This document shows positions 18,101-26,291 of a stretch of DNA of 50,567 nt, piece after piece. The position numbers were made by a program, and so were the translations under genes. This DNA comes from Lachnospiraceae bacterium (GTDB lineage Bacteria; Bacillota; Clostridia; Lachnospirales; Lachnospiraceae). The stretch spans positions 1 to 50,567 of the forward strand of contig SVEM01000010.1 in the NCBI GenBank assembly GCA_015057375.1. Direction: 5' to 3'. Under the pieces are notes generated by a model. The model saw only the letters and a list, made by a program, of their open reading frames with translations. It was not told where the DNA came from and searched no databases. Each line of letters starts with the position of its first letter. Within the stretch, counting starts at the first letter, position 1.

Positions 18101-19730
18101 TAATCCGCTTCCTGCACATTATTATTGTAGTGAATGTAGATATTCGGATTTTGAATCTGATATAGTGAAAGAGTATGAAGACAGATCGGGATATGATCTT
18201 CCTGACAAAGTATGCCCTAATTGCGGTGCAGTTCTTGTAAAGGAAGGACATAATATACCATTCGAGACATTCCTTGGTTTTAAAGGAGATAAAGAACCTG
18301 ATATAGACCTTAACTTTTCGGGAGAATATCAGAGTAATGCACATAAGTACACAGAGGTATTGTTTGGAGAAGGAAATACATTCAGAGCAGGAACGATAGG
18401 AACTCTCGCAGATAAAACAGCGTATGGTTTCGTTATGAAATATTATGAGGAACGAAACATTGTAAAGCGTCGTGCTGAGATAGAAAGGATAGCAAAGGGA
18501 TGTACCGGTGTAAGAAGGACCACGGGACAGCATCCGGGAGGTATTGTTGTTTTACCTAAAGGAGAAAATATTTATTCATTTACTCCAATACAGAAACCTG
18601 CTAATGACATGTCTGTTGATACTATAACAACACATTTTGAATACCATTCCATAGATCATAACTTGTTAAAGCTTGATATACTCGGACACGACGATCCGAC
18701 CATGATAAGGATGCTTCAGGACCTTACCGGTATTGATGCAAAAGAAATACCGCTTAGTGATCCGGAGGTTATGGCGTTATTTAACAGTACAAAATCTCTT
18801 GGAATAAGACCGGATGATATAGGCGGATGTAAGCTTGGAAGTCTCGGGGTTCCGGAATTCGGAACAGATTTCTCAATGCAGATGCTTGTTGAAACAGCAC
18901 CATCAACTTTTTCTGAACTTGTAAGAATTTCAGGCTTATCGCATGGTACGGATGTATGGACGAATAATGCACAGGATCTTATTAAATCCGGTGAATGTAC
19001 TCTTTCAACTGCTATATGTACACGAGATGATATTATGACATATCTTATTATGCAGGGTGTTGAAAACAGCATGGCATTCAAGATTATGGAGAGCGTAAGA
19101 AAGGGAAAAGGTCTTACGGATGAGATGCGACAGGCTATGGATGATAATGACATTCCTGAATGGTATATTAATTCATGCCTTAAGATAAAGTACATGTTCC
19201 CGAAAGCACATGCTGTAGCATATGTAATGATGGCAATAAGAATTGCGTGGTTTAAGGTATATCATCCATTGGCTTATTATGCAGCATTTTTCAGTATAAG
19301 AGCAAAGACCTTTGATTATGAAACTATGGCAAGGGGAAGAGATGTGCTGGATAAAAAGCTTGCAGAAATCATGCACCTTGATAAGCTTACGGCAAAGGAC
19401 AAAGATAGCATAAAGGATATGCGTATTGTCCAGGAAATGTACGCAAGAGGAATAAAGTTTGAACCTATTGATATATATAAGGTGAAAACGGACAGATTCC
19501 AGATAATAAACGGAAAACTTATGCCTGCGCTTAATACGGTCGAAGGACTTGGCGGAATGGCGGCAGAAGCAATTGTAAAAGAAGCATCAAAAGGCGAATT
19601 TTTCTCTATAGATGATTTTAGAGAAAGAACCCGAATAGGTGTAAAAACTATTGATAAAATGAAAAACCTTGGATTGTTTGGAGATCTCCCGCAATCTAAT
19701 CAGTTGTCAATAATGGATTTTATAAAATAA
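15189..19730 (+). CDS. polC: DNA polymerase III alpha subunit, PolC type
   Basis: A 1513-residue replicative polymerase of low-GC Gram-positive bacteria. In order: N-terminal region, a charged lysine-rich linker (about residues 215-270), an OB fold (about 280-370), a PHP domain split around VELHLHTQFSDMDATASPKD (about 404), an inserted DEDDh 3'-5' exonuclease starting VVFDIETTGLNPF (about 488) and ending in HHRAVDDAEAT, and the polymerase core with GSRGSVGSSFAA and PDIDLNFSGEYQ (about 1037), and KAHAVAYVMMAIR. There is no good ribosome binding site near the ATG at 15189, only 10 bases after the ispG stop, so translation is probably coupled to ispG. An in-frame ATG at 15195 is also possible. 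Confidence 0.96.
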   Translation: MHMLLLDGFEAFKADRELSALFDNVELVRIAIQKEKRIINIYAESRKILRFADVKRLSDSMHEQLFSGTFDDVKIHIHYSLPGEYSLSKIMSLYSESLYDELKSENMLDYHILSTSELNIIDESNTFIIKTVKDRISLGREHALCKWLKDVFSESFDIDVNVEYSYIEKEMPEKDTDGPAMYEIYDLETMKSFKVSPYDYERGVSERPDPDKDDSSFIKAEVSEHVTEDSDKDKKETEKVKVKPNVVSQKTDQNKDKETRKATQNQYQSKFKPKKAPDPELIYGRDIEGEVIKICEITQELGEVVIRGQIDSDEVTELRTGNYLITLNVTDFTDTIAVKLFLRPSDYDIIKDDIKSGKYICVKGNAMEDKYDHEISISNIKGIKSITPFYNKAKRIDESVERRVELHLHTQFSDMDATASPKDVVKRAIEWGYSSIAITDHGVVQAFPVAAHAIDKGSDFKVIYGLEGYLVDDEKPVIRNEAGQGLNDTYVVFDIETTGLNPFKHKVIEIGAVKIKNGIIIERFSEFVNPLISIPYEIEELTHITDAMLADADTIDAVLVRFLDFCKDSVLVAHNADFDTNFIRIKAEELGITTDFTVCDTLSLSRLLLTELKTFNLKSVSKALNVVLESHHRAVDDAEATSGIFLKLCDMLKERGIHTLKDINEYAVGNADFIRKTPSYHVILLAANDTGRINLYRLVSESHINYFNRQPKIPKSLLNECREGLIIGSACEAGELYQALIRGETDAEITRLAEFYDYLEIQPVGNNEFMLRDRKYGMKDEDDLRAVNKQVVALGERFNKPVCATCDVHFLDPEDEIYRRIIMAGKGFEDADMQAPLYLHTTEEMLEEFAYLGSEKAYEVVVKNTNMIADRIEKISPVRPDKCPPILENSDEELRNICFDKAHSMYGDDLPEIVEKRLTKELDSIINNGYSVMYIIAQKLVWKSNEDGYLVGSRGSVGSSFAATMSGITEVNPLPAHYYCSECRYSDFESDIVKEYEDRSGYDLPDKVCPNCGAVLVKEGHNIPFETFLGFKGDKEPDIDLNFSGEYQSNAHKYTEVLFGEGNTFRAGTIGTLADKTAYGFVMKYYEERNIVKRRAEIERIAKGCTGVRRTTGQHPGGIVVLPKGENIYSFTPIQKPANDMSVDTITTHFEYHSIDHNLLKLDILGHDDPTMIRMLQDLTGIDAKEIPLSDPEVMALFNSTKSLGIRPDDIGGCKLGSLGVPEFGTDFSMQMLVETAPSTFSELVRISGLSHGTDVWTNNAQDLIKSGECTLSTAICTRDDIMTYLIMQGVENSMAFKIMESVRKGKGLTDEMRQAMDDNDIPEWYINSCLKIKYMFPKAHAVAYVMMAIRIAWFKVYHPLAYYAAFFSIRAKTFDYETMARGRDVLDKKLAEIMHLDKLTAKDKDSIKDMRIVQEMYARGIKFEPIDIYKVKTDRFQIINGKLMPALNTVEGLGGMAAEAIVKEASKGEFFSIDDFRERTRIGVKTIDKMKNLGLFGDLPQSNQLSIMDFIK

Positions 19731-19749
19731 AAAAAACAGGAGGTAGTGT

Positions 19750-20652
19750 ATGGAGAGTAGCAATCAGAAACCGGAGATTTATGAGATATTTGATCATTTG
19801 TTAGAATTTTCGGATATGTCATCAGTATTCAAAGTATTGGCGCGTACAGAGTATATTATTCTTGGTAAGATACTAAGAGCGTCAGAAGAGAATGCGGAAA
19901 ATGGGGGACGCGTTTATCTTGAAGACATAAAGAACAAACTTGAAACGCCTATGTCCAAGGTGTCAGAGATAGTTCGTGTTATGAGTGATGAGGGCCTTTT
20001 ATCATGGAAATTGGATCCAAAAACAAAAAAGACGTATGTTACTATAACTGAAATGGGTAAAGAAAGATGCGAACGACAGAAACAGGGTATGGTAAAAATA
20101 GGCAGTCGTCTTGAAGAAGAAATTACAGAAGAAGATAAATCTATTTTTCTTAAGGTGGTAAAGAAGAGCAGAGAAGTTCTTGAAGAAGAGAAAAATAATA
20201 CAAAAGCTTTACTTGATGTTTTTCTCGGAAAGAAAGAAGGATCAATGAATCTGCTTAGTCTGTTAAAACCGAAAAGTTTCGTTACATATGTAGAGAATAG
20301 TTGTACCATCAGAGAGGTTATAGATATATTAAAAGAAAGCGGATTTGCATCGATACCGGTTATTAATAAACAGGGAATATATCTTGGAACAATAAGTGAT
20401 GGTGATATTCTGTGGTATATTGATGAACATGGAATGGATTGTATTGATAAACAGTCGATATCGGGAATAATTAATAAAAAACGTAATCCGGCTGTGCATG
20501 ATACTATAGATAGCAGTGAGACTATGAGAAGTATTGTGAAACAGAATTTCCTGTGCATGGTTGATGACAGAGATTGTTTTATAGGAATTATTACAAGAAA
20601 AGATGTAATGAGCTATTTTGAGGAAGAAATAGAAAAGCATCATATAGGATAA
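19750..20652 (+). CDS. MarR-like winged-helix/CBS-pair fusion regulator
   Basis: A 300-residue soluble protein. The first ~120 residues look like a MarR-type winged helix (ARTEYIILGKIL, LEDIKNKLETPMSKVSEIVRVMSDEGLLSW, TYVTITEMGKERCER). A charged helical linker follows. The last ~120 residues form two CBS motifs: CTIREVIDILKESGFASIPVI with GTISDGDILWY, and ETMRSIVKQNFLCMV with GIITRKDVMSYF. CBS pairs often bind adenine nucleotides, so it may regulate transcription in response to nucleotide state. Its target is unknown. It sits 19 bases after polC with AGGAGG, so it shares that transcript, and a terminator follows. Confidence 0.72.
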   Translation: MESSNQKPEIYEIFDHLLEFSDMSSVFKVLARTEYIILGKILRASEENAENGGRVYLEDIKNKLETPMSKVSEIVRVMSDEGLLSWKLDPKTKKTYVTITEMGKERCERQKQGMVKIGSRLEEEITEEDKSIFLKVVKKSREVLEEEKNNTKALLDVFLGKKEGSMNLLSLLKPKSFVTYVENSCTIREVIDILKESGFASIPVINKQGIYLGTISDGDILWYIDEHGMDCIDKQSISGIINKKRNPAVHDTIDSSETMRSIVKQNFLCMVDDRDCFIGIITRKDVMSYFEEEIEKHHIG

Positions 20653-20658
20653 AAAATA

Positions 20659-20694
20659 ATGAGGCACCTGCTTTATTGTAGGGCCTCATGTTTT
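20659..20694 (+). terminator. Intrinsic terminator after the MarR/CBS gene
   Basis: ATGAGGC (20659-20665) pairs with GCCTCAT (20683-20689). CCTGC pairs with GTAGG inside, using one G-U pair and one bulged A, and GTTTTA follows. It ends the long pyrH-polC transcript and faces the convergent tRNA. Confidence 0.75.
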
Positions 20695-20732
20695 ATATGA
20701 AATAACATTATGTAAAAATATAAAATGGCATG

Positions 20733-20757
20733 AAAAAAGAGAGAAGATAACTCTCTC
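20733..20757 (-). terminator. Terminator of the minus-strand tRNA-Glu
   Basis: Read on the minus strand, GAGAGA and TCTCTC form a 6-bp stem around a 7-base loop, followed by six T (plus-strand A-run 20733-20738). It lies about 37 bases beyond the tRNA 3' end. Confidence 0.75.
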
Positions 20758-20793
20758 ATTTCATGGGTTGGGCTATTTCGTTAAAAATAGTAG

Positions 20794-20865
20794 CAGTCCG
20801 TAGGGGAATCGAACCCCTGTTTTCGCCGTGAGAGGGCGACGTCTTAACCCCTTGACCAACGGACC
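20794..20865 (-). tRNA. tRNA-Glu, anticodon CUC
   Basis: The reverse strand folds as a cloverleaf. The acceptor stem is GGTCCGT with ACGGACT (first pair G-U). The anticodon stem is TCGCC/GGCGA around loop CTCTCAC, so the anticodon is CTC, reading GAG. The T stem is AGGGG/CCCCT around TTCGATT. The discriminator is G, as expected for tRNA-Glu. The genome does not encode CCA (CTA follows). Length is 72 bases without CCA. It has its own promoter and terminator and stands alone. Confidence 0.93.
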
Positions 20866-20878
20866 ATCAACATTTGCT

Positions 20879-20907
20879 ATAATACACTATGATAAAAAAA
20901 AATGCAA
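20879..20907 (-). promoter_or_regulatory. Promoter of tRNA-Glu
   Basis: On the minus strand, TTGCAT (plus 20902-20907) and TATTAT (plus 20879-20884) are separated by 17 bases, and the tRNA begins 13 bases downstream of the -10 box. Confidence 0.75.
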
Positions 20908-20932
20908 GTACTTTTTAAAAAAAATAAAAAAC

Positions 20933-20961
20933 TTGCATAATTTAGGAAATAGTGATACAAT
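20933..20961 (+). promoter_or_regulatory. Promoter of the rimP-nusA-infB operon
   Basis: TTGCAT (20933-20938) and TACAAT (20956-20961) are separated by 17 bases, with an extended -10 TG at 20953-20954. It lies back to back with the tRNA-Glu promoter. Confidence 0.75.
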
Positions 20962-20984
20962 AGGCATGGTAATAATTGTTGGAT

Positions 20985-21020
20985 TAAGAGTGGACGCGAG
21001 TTCACTCTTACATTTTGTTT
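20985..21020 (+). promoter_or_regulatory. rimP leader hairpin (candidate attenuator)
   Basis: TAAGAGTGGA (20985-20994) pairs with TTCACTCTTA (21001-21010), including one G-U pair, around loop CGCGAG. The weakly T-rich CATTTTGTTT follows. A GAGTGG-type hairpin in front of rimP recurs in Firmicutes as the rimP leader. It lies between the mapped promoter and the start codon, so it is transcribed and could attenuate the nusA operon. The structure is seen; the function is inferred. Confidence 0.6.
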
Positions 21021-21047
21021 AAGAAGTATATCCGCACTAAAGGAGTG

Positions 21048-21545
21048 ATGGACAGATTGAGCAGAGCAGAAGAATATGAAATCAGAGCAGAGGAGCTTGT
21101 TATGCCGGTTCTTTCAGAGAAAGGCTTTGAGCTTGTAGATGTTGAATATGTGAAGGAAAGCGGAAATCAGGTTCTTAGAGTATATATTGACAAGCCGGGT
21201 GGAATAACCATAGATGATTGTGAGTTTGTCAATAGAGCATTTGGCGAGGTTATGGATGAATATGATTTTATTGAAGATGCATATATACTTGAAATCAGTT
21301 CTCCGGGACTAGGAAGAAAACTTAAGAAGCCGCGTGATTTCGAAAGAAGTATCGGACAGGATGTGGATATAAAGTTATTTGCGAACATCACATTTACCGA
21401 AAAAGGAAAACGTTATGAGGCAAAAGAATTTACGGGACGCCTCGATGGTTATGACGGAGACAATGTAAAAGTATTCCTCGGTGAGGATACGGTAGAGATA
21501 TCTTTAAAAGATATAGCAATGATTAGATTATCAATAGATTTTTAA
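21048..21545 (+). CDS. rimP: Ribosome maturation factor RimP
   Basis: A 165-residue protein with the RimP pattern: FELVDVEYVKESGNQVLRVYIDKPGGITIDDCE, then YILEISSPGLGRKLKKPRDFER, and a C-terminal SH3-like part. It assists 30S maturation and is normally the first gene of the nusA-infB operon. The start is uncertain. ATG 21048 lies only 2 bases after AAAGGAG (21039-21045); GTG 21045, TTG 21057 and a longer TTG at 21015 are in frame. The ATG is chosen because the family rarely has a long extension. Confidence 0.93.
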   Translation: MDRLSRAEEYEIRAEELVMPVLSEKGFELVDVEYVKESGNQVLRVYIDKPGGITIDDCEFVNRAFGEVMDEYDFIEDAYILEISSPGLGRKLKKPRDFERSIGQDVDIKLFANITFTEKGKRYEAKEFTGRLDGYDGDNVKVFLGEDTVEISLKDIAMIRLSIDF

Positions 21546-21564
21546 AACCCGGGAGGTTAATGTA

Positions 21565-22611
21565 ATGAATAGTACTGATAACAGAGAATTAATTGAGGCA
21601 CTTGATGAACTTGAAAAGGAAAAAGAGATAAGCAAGGACATAATACTTGAGGCGATAGAGAATTCGCTTCTTGCTGCATGTAAGAATCATTTTGGTAAAG
21701 CTGACAATATTAAAGTTATTATTGACAGAGAAAGTGGAGAAGTTAAGGTCTTTGCAGAGAAACTTATTGTTGAAGAGGTTATTGATCCTACTGTTCAGAT
21801 AAGTGTAAATGATGCTTTGACAGTTTCGGCTGATAAGCAACTTGGAGAGACAGTTGATATAGTTGTTACTCCTAAGGATTTTGGAAGAATTGCGGCTCAG
21901 AAAGCAAAGCAGGTTGTTGTTCAGAAGATTCGTGAAGAGGAAAGAAAAGTAATATATAATCAGTATTTCGAGAAAGAAAAGGATATTATTACAGGAACTG
22001 TTCAGCGTAATATCAATGGTAATTTATCGGTCAATATCGGAAAGATAGATACAATACTTACTGAAAATGAACAGGTAAAATCCGAACATCTTAAGCTACA
22101 GGACAGGGTAAAACTTTATGTTGTAGAGGTAAAGGATACAACTAAAGGACCAAGAATTACGGTTTCAAGAACTCACCCTGAGCTTGTAAAACGTTTATTT
22201 GAGTATGAGGTTACTGAAATAGCTGATGGTACGGTTGAGATTAAAGGTATAGCGAGAGAAGCCGGATCACGTACAAAGATGTTAGTACATTCAAATAATC
22301 CTGATGTGGATCCTGTAGGTGCTTGTGTCGGTGTTAACGGACAGAGAGTAAATGCAATAGTTGAAGAACTTCATGGAGAGAAGATAGATATTATAAATTG
22401 GAGTGAAGACCCTGCAGTTCTTATTGAGAATGCACTTAGTCCTTCAGTTGTACTTTCTGTGGATGTTGACGAGGAAGAAAAGAAAGCTAGTGTACTTGTT
22501 CCGGAATATCAGCTTTCTCTTGCAATCGGTAAAGAAGGACAGAATGCTAGACTTGCGGCTAAGCTTACAGGATACAAGATTGATATAAAAAGTGTACCTG
22601 ATGAGGCTTAA
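21565..22611 (+). CDS. nusA: Transcription termination/antitermination protein NusA
   Basis: A 348-residue RNA-polymerase-associated factor. It has an N-terminal polymerase-binding domain (LIEALDELEKEKEISKDIILEAIENSL), an S1 domain (ITGTVQRNINGNLSVNIGKIDTIL), and two KH domains (GVNGQRVNAIVEELHGEKIDII, and AIGKEGQNARLAAKLTGYKIDI). The C-terminal acidic repeats of proteobacterial NusA are absent, as is normal in Firmicutes. The region before the start carries GGGAGG. Confidence 0.96.
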   Translation: MNSTDNRELIEALDELEKEKEISKDIILEAIENSLLAACKNHFGKADNIKVIIDRESGEVKVFAEKLIVEEVIDPTVQISVNDALTVSADKQLGETVDIVVTPKDFGRIAAQKAKQVVVQKIREEERKVIYNQYFEKEKDIITGTVQRNINGNLSVNIGKIDTILTENEQVKSEHLKLQDRVKLYVVEVKDTTKGPRITVSRTHPELVKRLFEYEVTEIADGTVEIKGIAREAGSRTKMLVHSNNPDVDPVGACVGVNGQRVNAIVEELHGEKIDIINWSEDPAVLIENALSPSVVLSVDVDEEEKKASVLVPEYQLSLAIGKEGQNARLAAKLTGYKIDIKSVPDEA

Positions 22612-22622
22612 GGAGGTAGGCA

Positions 22623-22895
22623 TTGAAGGTAAAGAAGATACCTATGAGGCAGTGTGTAGCTTGTCATACCGCCAGAACAAAAATAGAGCTTGTCAGAGTG
22701 GTAAAAACTCCTGAGATGGATGTGTGTCTTGATACTATAGGAAAGATGCGTGGTAGAGGAGCATATATATGTCCTGATATTGAGTGCTTTAAAAAAGCCC
22801 GAAAAACAAAAGCACTTGAGAGATCACTAAGCATTACCATACCTGATGACATATATGATGTACTTGAAAGGCAGATATCAGAGCTTGAGAGATAA
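22623..22895 (+). CDS. rnpM: RNase P modulator RnpM (YlxR, DUF448)
   Basis: A 90-residue protein with the YlxR signature PMRQCVACHTARTKIELVRVV, the loop GRGAYICPDIECFKKARK, and a final helical part with KALERSL. It binds RNA and has been reported to modulate RNase P in B. subtilis. Start codon TTG at 22623, 7 bases after a full AAGGAGG (22610-22616), which supports it. The next gene begins inside its 3' end. Confidence 0.93.
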   Translation: MKVKKIPMRQCVACHTARTKIELVRVVKTPEMDVCLDTIGKMRGRGAYICPDIECFKKARKTKALERSLSITIPDDIYDVLERQISELER

Positions 22896-23211
22896 AGTAC
22901 TTTCATATATAGGTCTGGCAATGAAATCGGGCAATATATCCAGTGGAGAGTTTTCTACGGAAAAAGTAGTAAAAAATATGACAGCATTTTTGGTTATTAT
23001 AGCTAAAGATGCCTCAGAAAATACAAAAAAGAAATTCCAAAATATGTGTTCGTTTTATGAGGTTCCGGTATATGAGTACGGAACCCGAGAAGAACTCGGG
23101 CATGCGATTGGGAAAGATTACAGAGCAATGCTTGCAATACGAGATGAGGGACTTGCAAAGGCTGTTATTAAGAATATTAACCGGGAGGTAACAGATATAT
23201 GGCAAAAATGA
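22885..23211 (+). CDS. L7Ae-family K-turn-binding protein YlxQ
   Basis: About 108 residues of an L7Ae/L30e-fold RNA-binding protein, with [79 protein letters not shown]. It stands in its usual place between rnpM and infB. The start is uncertain: TTG 22885 gives the conserved N-terminus and overlaps rnpM by 11 bases, but ATGs at 22846 and 22858 are in frame and none has a strong ribosome binding site. Its 3' end overlaps the infB start by 13 bases, in a different frame. Confidence 0.87.
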   Translation: MRDKVLSYIGLAMKSGNISSGEFSTEKVVKNMTAFLVIIAKDASENTKKKFQNMCSFYEVPVYEYGTREELGHAIGKDYRAMLAIRDEGLAKAVIKNINREVTDIWQK

Positions 23212-25829
23212 AGATTCATGAGATTTCAAAAAGCTTACAGGCACAGGGTAATGATATCAAAAGTGCTGATTTGATAAAGATTTTGAACGAGAATGGTTTT
23301 GAGGCGAAAAGTCCTAACAGCAGTATTGAGGATGCAGCCATAGCATTCTTAATTAAAGAATTTAGCGGTGCGCCTAAGAAAAAAGCAGATACTGATGTTA
23401 AGAAGCCGGAAGAAAAGAAAACCAAAGAAAAGAAAACTGAGAAAGTAAAACCGGAAACTAAAAAGCCTGAAGCTGATAAAGTAAAGCCTGAACTTAAAAA
23501 GGCAGATGTTGAAAAATCTGATATTAAAGCCGATAAAGAAGAAACTCCTGAAAAGCCTGATAAAGTGCAGACCCCAGATAGAAAAGCCGGAGTAGAGAAA
23601 ACTCAGAACCGTAATGCTAACAGAGAGGGTAATGGTAATTACAGCAGTCGTGACGGACAGAAACATTACAATAATAACAAAAACGACAGAAATTATCGCA
23701 ATGACAGAAATGATAAAGGCGATAACAGAGGAAATGGTCAATATGACGGTCAGCGTCAGGGCGGCGGACAAAGAAGTAATAACAATAACCTGCGTCAGGG
23801 CGGTGGACAGAGACCTCAGGGACAGGGTTCTGATAAAGCATTTGAAAAATATAAAAAGAGCCAGTCAGGCTTTGACAGCATAAAGCAGGAACAGAAGCCG
23901 GGAAGAACACAGAGACAGGCAAAGGATAAGAAGTATAATAACAAAGACAAGGGCATGTATGATGAGGATGATATGCTCAGAGGAAAGAAAGGCTCGCAGG
24001 CTAAGAAGAAAGATCCTAACAGAAAAGGTGCTTTCATAAAACCTGAAGTAGTCGTAAAGGAAGAGTCTCAGGATACAATCCGTACCATTATTATACCGGA
24101 AAAGCTTACTCTCAGAGATCTTGGAGATAAGATGAAGGTTGCTCCTGCACAGATTGTTAAGAAGCTGTTTCTTAAGGGACAGATGGTATCTATCAATCAG
24201 GAGATATCATTTGATGAAGCAGAGGAAATAGCACTCGAATTTAACTGCATTGCAGAGCTTGAAGAAAAAGTAGATGTTATTGCAGAGCTTTTAAAAGAAA
24301 ATGAAGACGAAGAATCAACTCTTAAGAAACGTCCACCGGTTGTATGTGTAATGGGTCACGTAGATCATGGTAAGACTTCTCTTCTTGATGCTATCCGTAA
24401 TACGAATGTAATATCAAGAGAAGCAGGCGGTATTACACAGCATATCGGAGCTTATATGGTTACATGCAATGATGAGAAGATTACTTTCCTTGATACACCG
24501 GGACACGAAGCATTTACATCTATGCGTATGAGAGGTGCAAAATCAACGGATATAGCTATTCTTGTAGTTGCTGCCGATGATGGTGTTATGCCTCAGACAG
24601 TTGAAGCCATCAGTCATGCAAAAGCTGCTCAGGTAGAGATAATTGTTGCAATTAATAAGATAGATAAGCCGGGTGCTAATATAGACAGAGTTAAACAGGA
24701 ACTTGTTGAGCATGAGCTTATACCGGAAGACTGGGGCGGAAGTACAGTATTTGTTCCTGTATCTGCTAAGACAGGCGAAGGTATTGAGAACCTTCTTGAG
24801 ATGGTTCTTCTTACAGCAGAAATGCTTGAGCTTAAGGCTGCACCTGATAGAAATGCAAGAGGTATAGTTATTGAGGCTCGTCTTGATAAGGGAAGAGGTC
24901 CGGTTGCCACCATACTTGTTCAGAAGGGAACACTTAAGGTCGGAGATCATATTGTTATAGGTTCTTCACATGGTAAAGTAAGAGCTATGATGGATGACAG
25001 AGGTCAGAGAGTAAAAGAAGCTACCCCATCTACCCCTGTTGAGATTTTAGGTCTTCATGAAGTACCGGATGCCGGTGAGGTATTCCTTACAACAGACACT
25101 GAAAAAGAAGCAAGAACAATAGTTGATGCATATATCAATCAGAGTAAGGCAAGACTTATTGAAGATACAAAATCAGTTATGTCGCTTGACGGATTATTTA
25201 ACCAGATTCAGGCAGGAAATATTAAAGAACTTAATCTTATTGTTAAAGCCGATGTACAGGGTTCTGTAGAGGCAGTAAAACAGAGTCTTACAAAGCTTTC
25301 AAATGAAGAAGTTGCCATAAGAATTATCCATGGTGGCGTTGGTGCGATAAATGAGTCCGATGTTTCCCTTGCAATTGCAAGTAATGCAATCATCATTGGA
25401 TTTAACGTAAGACCTGACAATATGGCTAAGGCAACTGCCGACAGAGAAAAGGTTGATTTAAGACTGTATAGAGTTATTTATGATGCCATAAATGATATCG
25501 AGTCAGCGATGAAGGGTATGTTAGATCCAATCTATGAGGAAAAAGTACTTGGTCATGCTGAGGTAAGACAGACATTTAAAGCATCAGGACTCGGAACTAT
25601 TGCAGGTTCATATGTGCTTGACGGAAAAATTGAAAGAGGATGCAAAGCACGTATTTACAGAGGCGATGAGATGATATTTGAAGGAAACCTTGCGTCACTT
25701 AAGAGATTTAAGGATGATGTTAAGGAAGTTAATACAGGTTACGAATGCGGACTTGTATTTGAAGGATTCAGCAGTATACAGGTTGAAGACAGAGTTGAAT
25801 TGTATACAATGGTTGAAGTGCCAAGATAG
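23199..25829 (+). CDS. infB: Translation initiation factor IF-2
   Basis: An 876-residue GTPase that places fMet-tRNA on the ribosome. The N-terminal helical domain ([13 protein letters not shown]) is followed by a long charged region: lysine/glutamate/proline-rich (about residues 60-140), then asparagine/arginine/glycine-rich (about 140-220). The second IF2_N domain ([24 protein letters not shown]) leads to the G domain with GHVDHGKTS (about 386), DTPGHEAF and NKIDKPGA, then domains II-IV. GGGAGG at 23183-23188 supports ATG 23199. Confidence 0.96.
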   Translation: MAKMKIHEISKSLQAQGNDIKSADLIKILNENGFEAKSPNSSIEDAAIAFLIKEFSGAPKKKADTDVKKPEEKKTKEKKTEKVKPETKKPEADKVKPELKKADVEKSDIKADKEETPEKPDKVQTPDRKAGVEKTQNRNANREGNGNYSSRDGQKHYNNNKNDRNYRNDRNDKGDNRGNGQYDGQRQGGGQRSNNNNLRQGGGQRPQGQGSDKAFEKYKKSQSGFDSIKQEQKPGRTQRQAKDKKYNNKDKGMYDEDDMLRGKKGSQAKKKDPNRKGAFIKPEVVVKEESQDTIRTIIIPEKLTLRDLGDKMKVAPAQIVKKLFLKGQMVSINQEISFDEAEEIALEFNCIAELEEKVDVIAELLKENEDEESTLKKRPPVVCVMGHVDHGKTSLLDAIRNTNVISREAGGITQHIGAYMVTCNDEKITFLDTPGHEAFTSMRMRGAKSTDIAILVVAADDGVMPQTVEAISHAKAAQVEIIVAINKIDKPGANIDRVKQELVEHELIPEDWGGSTVFVPVSAKTGEGIENLLEMVLLTAEMLELKAAPDRNARGIVIEARLDKGRGPVATILVQKGTLKVGDHIVIGSSHGKVRAMMDDRGQRVKEATPSTPVEILGLHEVPDAGEVFLTTDTEKEARTIVDAYINQSKARLIEDTKSVMSLDGLFNQIQAGNIKELNLIVKADVQGSVEAVKQSLTKLSNEEVAIRIIHGGVGAINESDVSLAIASNAIIIGFNVRPDNMAKATADREKVDLRLYRVIYDAINDIESAMKGMLDPIYEEKVLGHAEVRQTFKASGLGTIAGSYVLDGKIERGCKARIYRGDEMIFEGNLASLKRFKDDVKEVNTGYECGLVFEGFSSIQVEDRVELYTMVEVPR
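23753..23813 (+). repeat. Duplicated 22-base unit in the infB RG-rich tract
   Basis: Bases 23753-23774 and 23792-23813 are near-identical copies (two differences), each beginning GCGTCAGGGCGG and encoding RQGGGQR. They are separated by 17 bases coding for serine/asparagine residues and show recent repeat growth in the disordered IF-2 N-terminus. Confidence 0.8.
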
Positions 25830-25844
25830 TATTTATGTTATTAC

Positions 25845-25875
25845 GGGGGATTGTGTCTTGCTTGGCACAGTCCCC
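25845..25875 (+). other. Hairpin between infB and rbfA
   Basis: GGGGATTGTG (25846-25855) pairs with CACAGTCCCC (25866-25875), with one G-U pair, around a 10-base loop. TATTAATTAC follows, so there is no clean T-run. It is probably a processing or partial-termination element. Confidence 0.55.
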
Positions 25876-25907
25876 TATTAATTACATTTTATTTCGGAGG
25901 AATTTAC

Positions 25908-26291
25908 ATGCATAATAAAAACAGCAAAAAGATAATAAAAGAGACAAGAGTAAATGATGCTATGCAGAGAGAGATAAGCAGAATCATAAGAGAGGAAGTA
26001 AAAGATCCGAGAATTCCGGAAATGACAAGTGTAACAAGAGTTGAAGTTACCGGAGATCTCAGATATGCCACAATATATATAAGCATTCTCGGTGATGCGG
26101 AAGTTAAGGAAAATGCCATGAAAGCCCTTAAGAGAGCTGCATCATTTGTAAGAAGCCAGGCAGCAAGAGGTCTTAATCTCAGACACACTCCTGAAATGAT
26201 ATTTGTTCAGGATGATGCCATAGAATATGGTGTTAACATGATAAGTAAGATCAACAGCATTATAAAAGAGGATAATAAAAGTGAAGACTAA
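25908..26291 (+). CDS. rbfA: Ribosome-binding factor A
   Basis: A 127-residue KH-type protein that binds immature 30S subunits. Seen: VNDAMQREISRIIREEVKDPRIPEMTSVTRVEVTGDLRYATIYISILGD and ARGLNLRHTPEMIFVQDDAIEYG, both family hallmarks. The frame is open upstream to a TTG at 25851, but CGGAGG at 25895-25900 and ATG at 25908 set the normal start. It overlaps nrnA by 11 bases. Confidence 0.95.
   Translation: MHNKNSKKIIKETRVNDAMQREISRIIREEVKDPRIPEMTSVTRVEVTGDLRYATIYISILGDAEVKENAMKALKRAASFVRSQAARGLNLRHTPEMIFVQDDAIEYGVNMISKINSIIKEDNKSED

Noticed and set aside
19914-20558. 214-residue minus-strand frame over the MarR/CBS gene
   Set aside because: Shadow of the plus-strand gene; serine- and leucine-rich without domain pattern or start signals.
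23349-23771. Minus-strand frame of 140 residues rich in Phe/Ser/Ile
   Set aside because: Reverse complement of the low-complexity IF-2 N-terminal region; hydrophobic look comes from the lysine/glutamate codons read backwards.
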